Assembly: GCA_031254635.1 (NCBI GenBank)
Contig: JAIRUB010000106.1
Location: forward strand, 1 to 26,652
Source: Prevotellaceae bacterium
Lineage (GTDB): Bacteria; Bacteroidota; Bacteroidia; Bacteroidales; UBA932
DNA: 26,652 nucleotides
Direction of reading: 5' to 3'
The notes beneath the pieces are model-generated. The model was not told where the DNA came from. It did not search any database and saw only the letters and a program-made list of their open reading frames with translations. Position 1 is the stretch's first letter; the number at the start of each line of letters is the position of its first letter. The translations under genes were made by a program, and so were the position numbers. Positions 1 to 8,355 of this stretch are shown here, piece after piece.

Positions 1-443
1 CGCGCCTTTACCACCGAATCCTTACAAGCCATTACCTCATCGGTAACGTCGAATACTTTTCGTAAAAAAAGCACCGATTTGCCGGAAATTGGAATTTCCT
101 CATTTTGCGTTTTAGCAAAAAAACCATCTTCCAAATAATTTTTTTCGGGCGTACTTAACTTGTGAATGTCGTTGTAGGCGCAATGGTGGTTAGTAATCAT
201 CAGCCCCTTGTCGGAAATCATACTGCCTGTGCAGCTAAATTCCAACGACACTATGGCGCCGGCTATTGATGCGCCTTCTTCGTTATAAATTTCCTTTGCA
301 TCTAAGGCCAAGCCTTTGGCTTTCATCTGACGCATGAGGTTTTGTTCGAGCAACTGCACCAACCACATACCCTCGTCGGCAGTAAGAGAGGAGGGCATCA
401 GGAATAGGGAGGCAAGGATAATGCCGCAAATTTTCTTTTTCAT
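1..443 (-). CDS. S46 family dipeptidyl-peptidase (DPP7/DPP11 type), N-terminal part
   Basis: This is the first ~147 residues of a serine peptidase that continues past the left edge. Family S46 enzymes release dipeptides from peptide N-termini in the periplasm and serve peptide nutrition in asaccharolytic Bacteroidota. The N-terminus (MKKKICGIILASLFLMPSS) is a signal peptide, followed closely by DEGMW, which is typical of the mature start in this family. Further on, CTGSMISDKGLMITNHHCAY matches the chymotrypsin-like block around the catalytic histidine of S46 enzymes. The catalytic Ser and Asp and the S1-specificity residue lie outside the window, so DPP7 and DPP11 cannot be told apart. The ATG at 441-443 follows an AT-rich leader with a promoter box. 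The gene is separated from the Fe-S gene at 581 by a repeat-rich gap and is probably its own unit. Confidence 0.88.
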   Translation of the reverse strand, partial: MKKKICGIILASLFLMPSSLTADEGMWLVQLLEQNLMRQMKAKGLALDAKEIYNEEGASIAGAIVSLEFSCTGSMISDKGLMITNHHCAYNDIHKLSTPEKNYLEDGFFAKTQNEEIPISGKSVLFLRKVFDVTDEVMACKDSVVKA

Positions 444-461
444 ATTAATTATTTTTTACCA

Positions 462-469
462 CAAAGGTA
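462..469 (-). promoter_or_regulatory. Bacteroidota -7 box for the S46 peptidase gene
   Basis: Read on the minus strand the sequence is TACCTTTG, a full match to TAnnTTTG. A TTG lies 17 bases further upstream (487-489), somewhat closer than the usual ~20. Transcription would start near 456, giving a leader of about a dozen bases. Confidence 0.5.
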
Positions 470-496
470 CACAATTTATCGTGAAGCAATTTTTTC

Positions 497-576
497 GGTA
501 AAGGGTAAAAAGGTACAAGGTAAAGGGTAGTCGCACATCGCATATCCTGATACCTGATACTTGATACCCAGTATCC
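497..576. repeat. Two short tandem arrays in the S46/Fe-S gap
   Basis: The 444-580 gap holds two degenerate tandem arrays. The first is an 11-base period: GGTAAAGGGTA at 497-507, a diverged unit at 508-518, then GGTAAAGGGTA again at 519-529. The second is a 7-base period: CTGATAC at 547-553 and 554-560, TTGATAC at 561-567, then a related CAGTATCC. No gene is seen in this gap apart from the promoter box near 465. Confidence 0.7.
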
Positions 577-580
577 CTCA

Positions 581-2521
581 TTAATCACTAATTATCCTTC
601 CTTTTGTTTCAAAGACGAGTTTCGGGTCCTGTTCTTCTTCCGTACTATTGGAGAATGTGATGTGCCATTTCGGTGCTGTCAAGTATTCCCATATTTTGTC
701 GGCATCAACCACTCCTTTTACGAAGGTAATCTGTATTACCGGTACGTCTTCACCAAGCTTCAGCAACGTTTCGAACTTTATCAAACCATCTTGCTTTGAT
801 AAATGGCTTGACAGGAAGGGCAAGGCGCGTACTATCATTGGTAATTCCAGTCCCTGATAAGTCAATTCATAAATGCCGGTAGGTTGCCCCTCATATTTTT
901 CTACGTTTTTCTTGTAAGGATCGGGGGTATATCTTTTGTAAAATTGCTGCATAAAGTCGTCGCGCAAAATAGTGCCAACCTCAGCATCAACAGTCATTAA
1001 TTGATATTTACAGGGTACTATTCTTTCTCCGCCGCCGTGCACAGGCATAGCTAAGGTTTTAGCTTCCACAATGGAGCGCAAGGTTTTCTCGCTCACATCA
1101 ATATTCGGGTCAACATAGAGCCGCACAATCACAGGGCAGGCATATTCGGCTTCGAAGCCGTAAAAGCCTTCGTGCTTACGGAATAATTGCCCCAAATTAT
1201 TGGCATCCACCCTGTCGAACATTTTATCGACGCCAAGGGTTATAATATTTAATTCCGTAACATCGGCAGGCGGCGTATGTAATTTGTTATAGAAGGGCGT
1301 AAATACGGCTGCTGCAATCTTATCCGTATTTGTTTCGGCTGGATTATAATGTATCTTTACCGAGTTGGTACGAACATAAGTGGCTACGCCATAAACACCA
1401 CGTACTTTTTGCATTTGCGCCGAAAAAGCCTTGGAGCTTCCATAACATTTTACCGATTTCAGCCCACTCATTTCAAAGGTTTGTAATTTTACCTCCTCCG
1501 ACGCTTCGCCCCAGCGTTCGTTAATGGTAGGCAGTTCCCAATTGCCGCCAAGCCACAAGGCCAAGGCAAAGAGCGCTACCACAAGAATGGCCGGCAGCCA
1601 CCTCATTTTTTTACTCCGGTTGATGTGTAACGATTTGCAACAGCAATGGCTGATACATTCGCCGCAAAGCGTACAATCGATATGACGTACAACTTCTACC
1701 TTGTCCACAGGAATGCGGTAGGGGCATTTTTTTGCACAGAGGCCGCAATTGTTGCAGGTTTGCGTATCGCGCGTAATCTTCAACACAGGCACGCACTTGG
1801 TTTTGCCGCATATAATTTCCAAAGCATAGAAACTGAGGCAGGCAGTAGCCAAGAGCCAAACCAAGGGAATAGTGATGCCGAGCAAGCCGAGTATTACAAA
1901 CAACAAAACAAGGGCTACAAACCAGAGGGTAAATTTAAAGATATGGCTGAGGGCGCCCAGCGGACAAATATAGCGGCACCAAAACATGTTGATAAAGAAA
2001 CTGCCGCAGAACAGCAGCACAATAGATGTTAACGACATCCACATGGTAATTTCACCGGTGAAGCCGGTAGCCATAGCATAGTAGGGGTCGAAATTTTTGC
2101 AGAACAGTTCGCTGCTGCCCAAGGTGAAATAAAATACCGTGAACAAGAGTGCGTATTTAATAATGCGCAAGGCCTTGTCGGCACAGCTTCCGGACTCGAC
2201 AACAATTTCTTTCATTTTTATTTTCTTGCGCAGCTTGCCCATAGCCTCGCTCAACGTGCCGAGCGGACAAAGGTAGCCGCAGAAGAGCTTGCTGAACAAA
2301 ATAACGCCAACTGCCAACACAATGCCTATCATAATTTGCAGCATTGACATACTGCAAGCCAGCGTACCATTCAGGAGATAGGTAGAGAAGGCCTGCAAGC
2401 CGCCAAAGGGGCAATAGGCTTCAATGTCGGCTTTATTACCTGTAATTAAGCCGACGACTATAAAAATAAGAATAGCAGCAATGACGCTCCACTGCAAGAG
2501 GTTTTTCCAAAGATTTTTCAT
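581..2521 (-). CDS. NapH/NosR-like membrane 4Fe-4S protein with three degenerate HMA-like domains
   Basis: This is a 646-residue inner-membrane redox protein. The N-terminal half resembles NapH/NosR/CcoG membrane ferredoxins. It has hydrophobic segments near 11-27, 59-77, 118-134, 161-178, 196-235 and 308-324. It also has the motifs YCPFGG (36-41), FCGYLCPLG (80-88) and FWCRYICPLG (180-189). Two 4Fe-4S sites follow: C256-C259-C262-C266P and C283-C286-C289-C293, the latter followed by two more Cys. After the last membrane segment, residues ~344-617 appear to be three beta-alpha-beta-beta-alpha-beta units of heavy-metal-associated (HMA) type (about 344-408, 423-490 and 548-617). None has a CxxC; the first has a lone Cys in SVKCYGSS. 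The likely role is moving electrons across the inner membrane to a periplasmic acceptor, possibly a metal imported by the upstream receptor. The gene is last in the minus-strand block, 70 bases after the DUF6850 gene with no obvious promoter between. The role is inferred; the Fe-S and membrane assignment is firm. Confidence 0.85.
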   Translation of the reverse strand: MKNLWKNLLQWSVIAAILIFIVVGLITGNKADIEAYCPFGGLQAFSTYLLNGTLACSMSMLQIMIGIVLAVGVILFSKLFCGYLCPLGTLSEAMGKLRKKIKMKEIVVESGSCADKALRIIKYALLFTVFYFTLGSSELFCKNFDPYYAMATGFTGEITMWMSLTSIVLLFCGSFFINMFWCRYICPLGALSHIFKFTLWFVALVLLFVILGLLGITIPLVWLLATACLSFYALEIICGKTKCVPVLKITRDTQTCNNCGLCAKKCPYRIPVDKVEVVRHIDCTLCGECISHCCCKSLHINRSKKMRWLPAILVVALFALALWLGGNWELPTINERWGEASEEVKLQTFEMSGLKSVKCYGSSKAFSAQMQKVRGVYGVATYVRTNSVKIHYNPAETNTDKIAAAVFTPFYNKLHTPPADVTELNIITLGVDKMFDRVDANNLGQLFRKHEGFYGFEAEYACPVIVRLYVDPNIDVSEKTLRSIVEAKTLAMPVHGGGERIVPCKYQLMTVDAEVGTILRDDFMQQFYKRYTPDPYKKNVEKYEGQPTGIYELTYQGLELPMIVRALPFLSSHLSKQDGLIKFETLLKLGEDVPVIQITFVKGVVDADKIWEYLTAPKWHITFSNSTEEEQDPKLVFETKGRIISD

Positions 2522-2558
2522 CTGTATTTATTTAAAAATTTAAGTATTTAAAGATTTA

Positions 2559-2590
2559 ATAACTCATAACTCATAGCTCATAACCCATAA
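2559..2590. repeat. 7-base tandem repeat (ATAACTC)n
   Basis: About 4.5 copies of a 7-base unit lie in the gap between the DUF6850 stop and the Fe-S gene start: ATAACTC, ATAACTC, ATAGCTC, ATAACCC, ATAA. On the coding strand of the operon this reads as repeated GAGTTAT. It is non-coding and the only notable content of that gap. Confidence 0.8.
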
Positions 2591-2591
2591 T

Positions 2592-4196
2592 TTAAAACGA
2601 CAGCCCTATAGTCAAAGAAAAGTAGTTACGGTGCAAATTCTTTAGTACATCGCGCAAGGCATAAACATAGTTGTAGCGGATATCACCGTATAAATTGGTG
2701 CCTTTCTTTTTGCTGAGGAAATAAGTGTAGCGGCAATGGAGGCCCAAGTTTAAGCGGTCGGCAGTCATATAAGCAAATTCGGCAGCCAATTCCGGCTCTA
2801 ATTGCCAGGCTTCCAAAACAGTAATAAACTCATCCACTTCTTCGTCTGTCATTGTAGTCATAATCTTTCTATCGTTCATTTTTCCGCTTCCTATTCCGTA
2901 AGCAATACCCGGATTTATGTCGAACATGCCCGATTTACATAAGATATTTTTGTTGAAGCTCAGATAAGCTTCTGTGTAATCCAATTTTTGGACATGTTTC
3001 AAAGGGTATCGTTTGTAAGCGGTTTCAACGTTAGCGCCTTTTATTCCTATGGTAAAATTCCATGAATTGTTGTACTCGGTACGCGGTTCTTCGTAGGTAT
3101 AGGCTATGCCGTATTCTATTTTGTCTTGCTCGTATATATTTATTTTATCAAAGGTTGTCCATATAGTTGCCCCTGAATCAGGGTCTCTTCTCGAGCGTTG
3201 GATTGGCTTATAGCCCAGCATAGACGAAAGCTCTATATATCCCTTCAAATACAGTTGTTTGGCAAAGGACATTTTCCCATCATAGCGGAAAGCGCTTGTT
3301 TCCGTATCGCCAAATTGCTGGTTATTAAATCCTGTTTCCGCCGAATTGCCATCGCTGTACAGTCCTGTAAATTCGTTATAAAACTTAAAGTCGCCGCTAA
3401 TAAATTCTAATTGAAAACTACCTCCAAACTTGTCGTCAAGTTTTCGGCGATTATCACCGGAACTAACCTCATAGGTGTAGAACCATAATCCGGAAAGTGA
3501 AAAAATAGTTTTAGCCGTACTGGTTTCTTCTTGGCTGTATTCAATTTTTTCGGTTGTCCGCTCGTAGATAAAGTTAGCACCAAGGTTCCAGTGCGGGGAA
3601 CGGAAATTGATACCCGGGCGAAGCAGTAAATTCATATAGATATTCCTATTGCGTAAATCCTTATGTTTGGCTAAGCTCGCCACCGTATAATCTATATACA
3701 CGCCGGCTGAGAAGTATTTATTGATGGGCAGTGCTATGCCTGCATCAAAGGAAAAGCGCTCTAAGGCCTGATTGCCGGGTATGGAATCGGCTAAGATAAA
3801 GGGCGAACTTGTAGGGTCTAAGAGCCCGTTCCATTGCACCTCTTTCCTAAAGTTGTAATCGTAGGTAAAATTTCCGTAGAGATATATCTTATCGAATTTT
3901 AGGTACGACAAGGTGTTCAGCTTGTATTGCTGTTCGGAAACAGGCGTATGAACATTTCGGAAGGGCCCTTCGCTATGAGATACTGTTCCATCGAATTGAG
4001 AGTAGGCTTCTGCTTGCTCTAAGGCCTTGTTGTTAAATACCAACCCGGTAGCATTGTTGCCTTGCAGCCAGAAATTGTTTTTGAGCAAGTAGTCGTAGGT
4101 ATAGTAATTTTTTGCAACAGGAATAACCGGTTGTTCCTGCGCCAATAGTACAGTACAGATGAGCAATGCCAATAGTCCTGTGATATATTTTTTCAT
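2592..4196 (-). CDS. DUF6850 family outer-membrane beta-barrel protein
   Basis: A protein of about 534 residues with a signal peptide (MKKYITGLLALLICTVLLA, then QEQPV) and alternating aromatic/polar strands throughout. It ends in NYFSLTIGLSF; a terminal Phe after an amphipathic strand is the usual mark of an outer-membrane barrel. The overall pattern (LLKNNFWLQGNNATGLVF near the N-terminus, many Tyr-rich strands) fits the DUF6850 barrel proteins that accompany DUF4876 lipoproteins and TonB-dependent receptors in Bacteroidales. Molecular function is unknown; it could be a partner pore or a structural companion of the receptor. I chose the ATG at 4196 because it gives a canonical signal peptide. 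An in-frame ATG at 4214 would add MVMTTR and leave 7 bases to the upstream stop. It is translated in tight sequence with the DUF4876 gene. Confidence 0.75.
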   Translation of the reverse strand: MKKYITGLLALLICTVLLAQEQPVIPVAKNYYTYDYLLKNNFWLQGNNATGLVFNNKALEQAEAYSQFDGTVSHSEGPFRNVHTPVSEQQYKLNTLSYLKFDKIYLYGNFTYDYNFRKEVQWNGLLDPTSSPFILADSIPGNQALERFSFDAGIALPINKYFSAGVYIDYTVASLAKHKDLRNRNIYMNLLLRPGINFRSPHWNLGANFIYERTTEKIEYSQEETSTAKTIFSLSGLWFYTYEVSSGDNRRKLDDKFGGSFQLEFISGDFKFYNEFTGLYSDGNSAETGFNNQQFGDTETSAFRYDGKMSFAKQLYLKGYIELSSMLGYKPIQRSRRDPDSGATIWTTFDKINIYEQDKIEYGIAYTYEEPRTEYNNSWNFTIGIKGANVETAYKRYPLKHVQKLDYTEAYLSFNKNILCKSGMFDINPGIAYGIGSGKMNDRKIMTTMTDEEVDEFITVLEAWQLEPELAAEFAYMTADRLNLGLHCRYTYFLSKKKGTNLYGDIRYNYVYALRDVLKNLHRNYFSLTIGLSF

Positions 4197-4221
4197 TCTT
4201 GTTGTCATAACCATTTACGCT

Positions 4222-5421
4222 TTAGGGCTTGAGCTGAGGTGATGGTATTACATTGATTTCAAAATCCTCCGAAGAATTATTGGTGTCTTGGTAAACAATT
4301 CTATTGGGGAGCACCTGTTCCACTTTTCGCCGTACTGCCCTGCCACTATAACTCCCTGTATTGACATAAGTAAATCCGGCATCCACCGAAACGGGCAAAC
4401 GTTTTTCAGTTATTGTAGGCCCATTAGAACATTCCACGCCATCGATAATCCATTCTTTGGCAATATGCCAATATTTTGGTCCACTTGTAGTGCCGGGTTG
4501 GTAACGTTCCCAAGTATCCATGTCATCTAAATAGCGCTGTACGCCCATTACCGGACGGAATAGTACCACAGCCGGGCTGCTTATGGAAATGATAAAAACT
4601 GTTGCAGATGAATTTGAAGTTTTTCGTATCATAGCTGGTACATCGGGATGCTTTTCATGGCCGGTTAAAGCAGGGTCGTAGATGCCGAAATGGGCTTTGG
4701 CAAAATTAAAACCGGAGGTACAAAGGCCGGTGTGGTCTATAGCATTCCAGGCAACAACAGCGCTTTCGCCTGGCCCCAGCGGATAATCCCGACCGGTGCC
4801 GGGGAACATCCATAACATCTGGTACAAGGCAATAGTATCCATGCCACGCCAAGGGTTATTAGCATTTCCTGCCCCATTGGCAGGGTGAATTGCTCCGAGA
4901 CAGAGGGAGTCCAAAAAGAACTCCATATCGGTATTATTGTACAATTCGACATATTGGTCTCTCAAATAGTTTGTACCTAACAGTGTTTGACTACATACAT
5001 AATAGACTTCCCTAAAAATAATACCTCCGGCGGCAGCAACTTCCAAGTTGATTGTTAGTAACTGTGAAATATCACTTCCATCATCGCCGATAACGCCGTA
5101 AGTTGTTAATAAAAATTCGCTTACTAAGCCGTTAAATATTCCATCGGGGGTGCGCGAAGAAACAACGGCTCTACAGCGGCCCGGCTCTATTGTGAAATCG
5201 GCTATTCCGTCGGCGTCCAAAAATTTTCGATAAACAATAGGCATTTCAATACTTTGTATCTGTACGCTTATCTTTGTCATATCAACCAGCCCTCCAAAAC
5301 TTTCTGGCAATACGGCTTTTACTGTGAAGGTGGCCGTACTGCTTGTTGTTTGCTCTTCATTGAGGCAACTGCCCAAAAGCAAGATGCCTATAAGTAAAAA
5401 AAGAATCTTTTTCATGTCCAT
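4222..5421 (-). CDS. DUF4876 family lipoprotein
   Basis: A 399-residue predicted lipoprotein. The N-terminus MDMKKILFLLIGILLLGSC has a lipobox (LLGSC, lipidated Cys19). It is followed by LNEEQ, an acidic stretch like the surface-export signal of Bacteroidota lipoproteins, so display on the outer leaflet is plausible. A beta-rich N-terminal region (~30-120) precedes a central region with EVYYVCSQ, YVELYNNTD and NPWRGMDTI, the pattern I associate with DUF4876. Its place directly behind the TonB-dependent receptor suggests it captures substrate for the receptor, as SusD or XusB-type lipoproteins do, although it is not SusD-like in sequence. The start lies 4 bases after the receptor stop; an ATG two codons in (5415) is equally possible. 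Function is inferred from context. Confidence 0.8.
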   Translation of the reverse strand: MDMKKILFLLIGILLLGSCLNEEQTTSSTATFTVKAVLPESFGGLVDMTKISVQIQSIEMPIVYRKFLDADGIADFTIEPGRCRAVVSSRTPDGIFNGLVSEFLLTTYGVIGDDGSDISQLLTINLEVAAAGGIIFREVYYVCSQTLLGTNYLRDQYVELYNNTDMEFFLDSLCLGAIHPANGAGNANNPWRGMDTIALYQMLWMFPGTGRDYPLGPGESAVVAWNAIDHTGLCTSGFNFAKAHFGIYDPALTGHEKHPDVPAMIRKTSNSSATVFIISISSPAVVLFRPVMGVQRYLDDMDTWERYQPGTTSGPKYWHIAKEWIIDGVECSNGPTITEKRLPVSVDAGFTYVNTGSYSGRAVRRKVEQVLPNRIVYQDTNNSSEDFEINVIPSPQLKP

Positions 5422-5425
5422 AAAT

Positions 5426-8341
5426 TTAAAAGGTAAGTTTTACTTCGGCTCCAAAATACAAGGCTGCTGCGTTCCTATCCTGATAATAACCTGTAACATC
5501 ATTCGCCACCCGCCCTAAGATATTCAAGAAATTATTAGCATAGAACGAGATGGTTGCCAAATTGCCGATTTCTTTGGTAACCCGCAAATTCAACAGGCCA
5601 TAGAAGGGAAAGCTTTGCAGCAAAAAAGTAGTATTAAGATTAGATGTACGCAGTAGCTGTGTCTCAAAATCAAAATGGGGGTATATCTTCTTAGCATCTT
5701 CATAAGTTAATTTATTCCCGTTCCTATCTATTATATATAGCGGGTCTACTCTTTTGGTATATTGAGTATTGGTATATACTTCCTTACCGGTATGCTTTAC
5801 TTTATCATCATCAAGATAATAGGCTAAAATTTCCCCATCATACTCGCTGATATTGCGCGAACGGTCGATAAACACCATTTCAGCGCCCAAGGTAACCACC
5901 ATACGGAGTTTAGGAATATGGGTAATAAAGTTCAGCGAGGTACTCAACTTTTCGTTAACAGAACCATTTGACACGCCGGTGCTGCCCCCATAAACACCCA
6001 CAAAGGGATAGGATCTGCCCTCATATGAAGTAGTCGGAAAGTACATAGCTTCGCCTATATTTTCGCGGCGGATATTGAGATAAGCGCCGTTTATAGATAT
6101 GGAGGTGCTTAAAGCCCTTATGGCTCCCAGATTCAAGACATATTCTATACCCCATTTGGTTTGCTTTACGTTGTTTTGCGGCTTGGAATAGCCGACAAAG
6201 GTGGTATCCATAATTTTAGGCAGGGGCTTGCCGTTAAGAAACACATCTCTTGTTATAACGCCGTTATTGTCGTAAACATAGAAGGCCGGCTGGTTTCCTG
6301 AGGGAATGTTTACTACTGATGGCATATCATTTACCCACTTGTATCCGTAGCGGGGATATTCAAAGGGTTCATAAAGGGTTGTAAAGTTATACCCATTAGT
6401 CAGTTTTTCGTGGAAGAATACAATGTCGCCAAATACCTTTCCAACTGTAAAATCGAGGCCCAGTTCAATTTTTTCGCTTCTCTGCAATTTTAAATCCGGA
6501 TTACTAGTCTTATTCACACGTTTAGTAGTAAATACGTTTAGCCCGTAGCCATTGTCATTAATATCATTGTAGGAAAATGACACCCTGTCCATATAAGCAG
6601 GTTCGGGGAAGAGATGAATCATGGAAGGCATCTTGTAAAAGAGTCCCCATCCGCCGCGTATGGCCAATTCTTTGAACCAGTTGTGGTGTTTGAGAATCAG
6701 ATAACGCATGTCGAAACGCGGCTCTATGGCTGTTAGTTCGCTCATTTTAAACTTATCGTCCGGCAAAATGCTATTGAAGCGCACACCGGTTACTATTTCC
6801 AAATTAGTAGATCCAATAGGGAGGGTTAATTTATCTTCTGCAAAAAGAGTAATACGGCTCAAAAAAGGAATATCCTTATAGGAACGTTCACGCAATGAAT
6901 TAGCGCTGTTCGGGTCGGGCGGGCTGTAGGGGTCGAAGTATTTTCCCTTGCCGTTATTGCCCTGCGTACTAAATTCTGCTCCTATCAATACTTTATTCAA
7001 AATATTGCCGTATTTGCCGTATAAATTTGCCACTAATTTAGCCTGCGCTTTCACCGGCATCCCTTCCACCCTGATATCCGAATAATATTGCGGTACGGTA
7101 AAGAACCCTATATTTTCGCCAGAGGAGAGTGCTGTTGACATGGGTATACGTCCTGATGAATGAAATTTTTTATCTTGCGAATACTGTTTTGCTATGCTTC
7201 CGACTACTGTATATTCTAAGTTAGTAAGCCAGGGCTTGGCAAGGGTCCAGCGGCCGTTGATATTCAGGTCTACGCCTGTATTTCGTTCAATAGCGATATT
7301 TTCCGTTAATTTATCAGGGTCGTCTTTAGTCGAAGAGTTGGAATAATTAGTTGTTAATTTTGCATTAAAGGATAGCTTATTAAAGATGTTCGAATAAGCT
7401 ACTGAGGCATTAATACGGTCGTAGGCTTCTTTCGGTGTTCGCGGGTCTTTTTGTGCAAGCGTATAATCAAGGCCAAAATTTAAGGAGCCGACCTTATTGC
7501 CCAAACCGAAGCCCTTTCCTATGGCAACCTGCTTTAAGGAGGGGTCGGTTTTAAAACGTACAGCCCAGGGTGCAATACCGGCCTTGGTTTTCACGACAAT
7601 GGCGCCGGAGGTCATATCGCCGTATTGAGCAGATGCAATTCCACGAATCACCTCAACAGACTCAATATTGTCAGTCGAAATCTGGCGGGCGTCAATTCCC
7701 GTTCCGGCAGTAGAATTGTCGGTAGCTCCATCGCCTCCTTTTAATACTTGCATATTGGCATCGTTCGATACGCTGGCTCCATCCACTATCAGCGCCACTC
7801 CCATTGCATTAGTTACATCGTCGGTACGTATTTCACGAATGACTAAGCGGTTAACTGAGTTTAAGGAGGAATTTTCCGTAAGACGCCCGGGCAATAATTG
7901 CAAGACATCTTTGATACTCGAAGGTTGAACGTGCTCCAGCGCCTGTTGCTCAATGCGCGAGGTTGTACCGGCCTTTCCGTTGATAGCAGTTACCACCACA
8001 TCTTGCAACTTTAAGCTTTGTTCGCGTATAGTCCATTTCCCGTCCGTAATATCATTGAACAGGTTCACGGTAAGGCTTACCGTTTCGTAGCCCAGCAAGG
8101 ATATTTCCATAGTGTAGTTGCCGGCCGGAATGCTTTTAATACTGAACTTTCCGTCGTTGTCGGTTACAGCCCAACGCCCCAGTTCCTTAATCACTATTGT
8201 AGCCATTGGAACCTCTTTTTCAGTATCGGCATCCCTCACCTGCCCCGCAATTGAAACACGGGGCGCTACCTGTGCCTGTGCTGCCGGTATGCAGCAGTAT
8301 AGGACGGTAGTTATTAATAAAAGTAATAATCTTTTTACCAT
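5426..8341 (-). CDS. TonB-dependent outer-membrane receptor
   Basis: A receptor of about 971 residues for energy-dependent import across the outer membrane. From the chosen start: a signal peptide (~1-24), an immunoglobulin-like carboxypeptidase-regulatory domain (~30-115, with AGQVRDADTEKEVPMATI and DGKFSIKSIPAGNYT), a TonB-box-like stretch LQDVVVTA (112-119) and a plug (~130-255, with NIESVEVIRGIASAQYGDM). The rest is a beta-barrel ending in YFGAEVKLTF with a terminal Phe. It is not paired with a SusD homologue and its length suits a metal, siderophore or cofactor receptor rather than a SusC glycan porin, but the substrate cannot be read from sequence. I use the ATG at 8341 (MVKRLLLLL), which starts the signal peptide. 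An in-frame ATG at 8368 would overlap the BACON gene and add MYLIIQFRT. The 14-base gap upstream and 4-base gap downstream imply co-transcription. Confidence 0.93.
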   Translation of the reverse strand: MVKRLLLLLITTVLYCCIPAAQAQVAPRVSIAGQVRDADTEKEVPMATIVIKELGRWAVTDNDGKFSIKSIPAGNYTMEISLLGYETVSLTVNLFNDITDGKWTIREQSLKLQDVVVTAINGKAGTTSRIEQQALEHVQPSSIKDVLQLLPGRLTENSSLNSVNRLVIREIRTDDVTNAMGVALIVDGASVSNDANMQVLKGGDGATDNSTAGTGIDARQISTDNIESVEVIRGIASAQYGDMTSGAIVVKTKAGIAPWAVRFKTDPSLKQVAIGKGFGLGNKVGSLNFGLDYTLAQKDPRTPKEAYDRINASVAYSNIFNKLSFNAKLTTNYSNSSTKDDPDKLTENIAIERNTGVDLNINGRWTLAKPWLTNLEYTVVGSIAKQYSQDKKFHSSGRIPMSTALSSGENIGFFTVPQYYSDIRVEGMPVKAQAKLVANLYGKYGNILNKVLIGAEFSTQGNNGKGKYFDPYSPPDPNSANSLRERSYKDIPFLSRITLFAEDKLTLPIGSTNLEIVTGVRFNSILPDDKFKMSELTAIEPRFDMRYLILKHHNWFKELAIRGGWGLFYKMPSMIHLFPEPAYMDRVSFSYNDINDNGYGLNVFTTKRVNKTSNPDLKLQRSEKIELGLDFTVGKVFGDIVFFHEKLTNGYNFTTLYEPFEYPRYGYKWVNDMPSVVNIPSGNQPAFYVYDNNGVITRDVFLNGKPLPKIMDTTFVGYSKPQNNVKQTKWGIEYVLNLGAIRALSTSISINGAYLNIRRENIGEAMYFPTTSYEGRSYPFVGVYGGSTGVSNGSVNEKLSTSLNFITHIPKLRMVVTLGAEMVFIDRSRNISEYDGEILAYYLDDDKVKHTGKEVYTNTQYTKRVDPLYIIDRNGNKLTYEDAKKIYPHFDFETQLLRTSNLNTTFLLQSFPFYGLLNLRVTKEIGNLATISFYANNFLNILGRVANDVTGYYQDRNAAALYFGAEVKLTF

Positions 8342-8355
8342 AGTACGGAATTGTA

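Noticed and set aside
497..576. CRISPR array
   Set aside because: Repeat units are only 7-11 bases without unique spacers, and there are no cas genes.
1646..2032. 128-codon plus-strand open frame inside the Fe-S protein gene
   Set aside because: Antisense shadow; the Cys-motif-rich minus-strand protein is clearly the real product.
5426..8341. SusC/SusD glycan-utilisation locus
   Set aside because: The receptor has no SusD-like partner and no glycoside hydrolase or sensor gene is nearby; the BACON gene alone does not make this a glycan locus.
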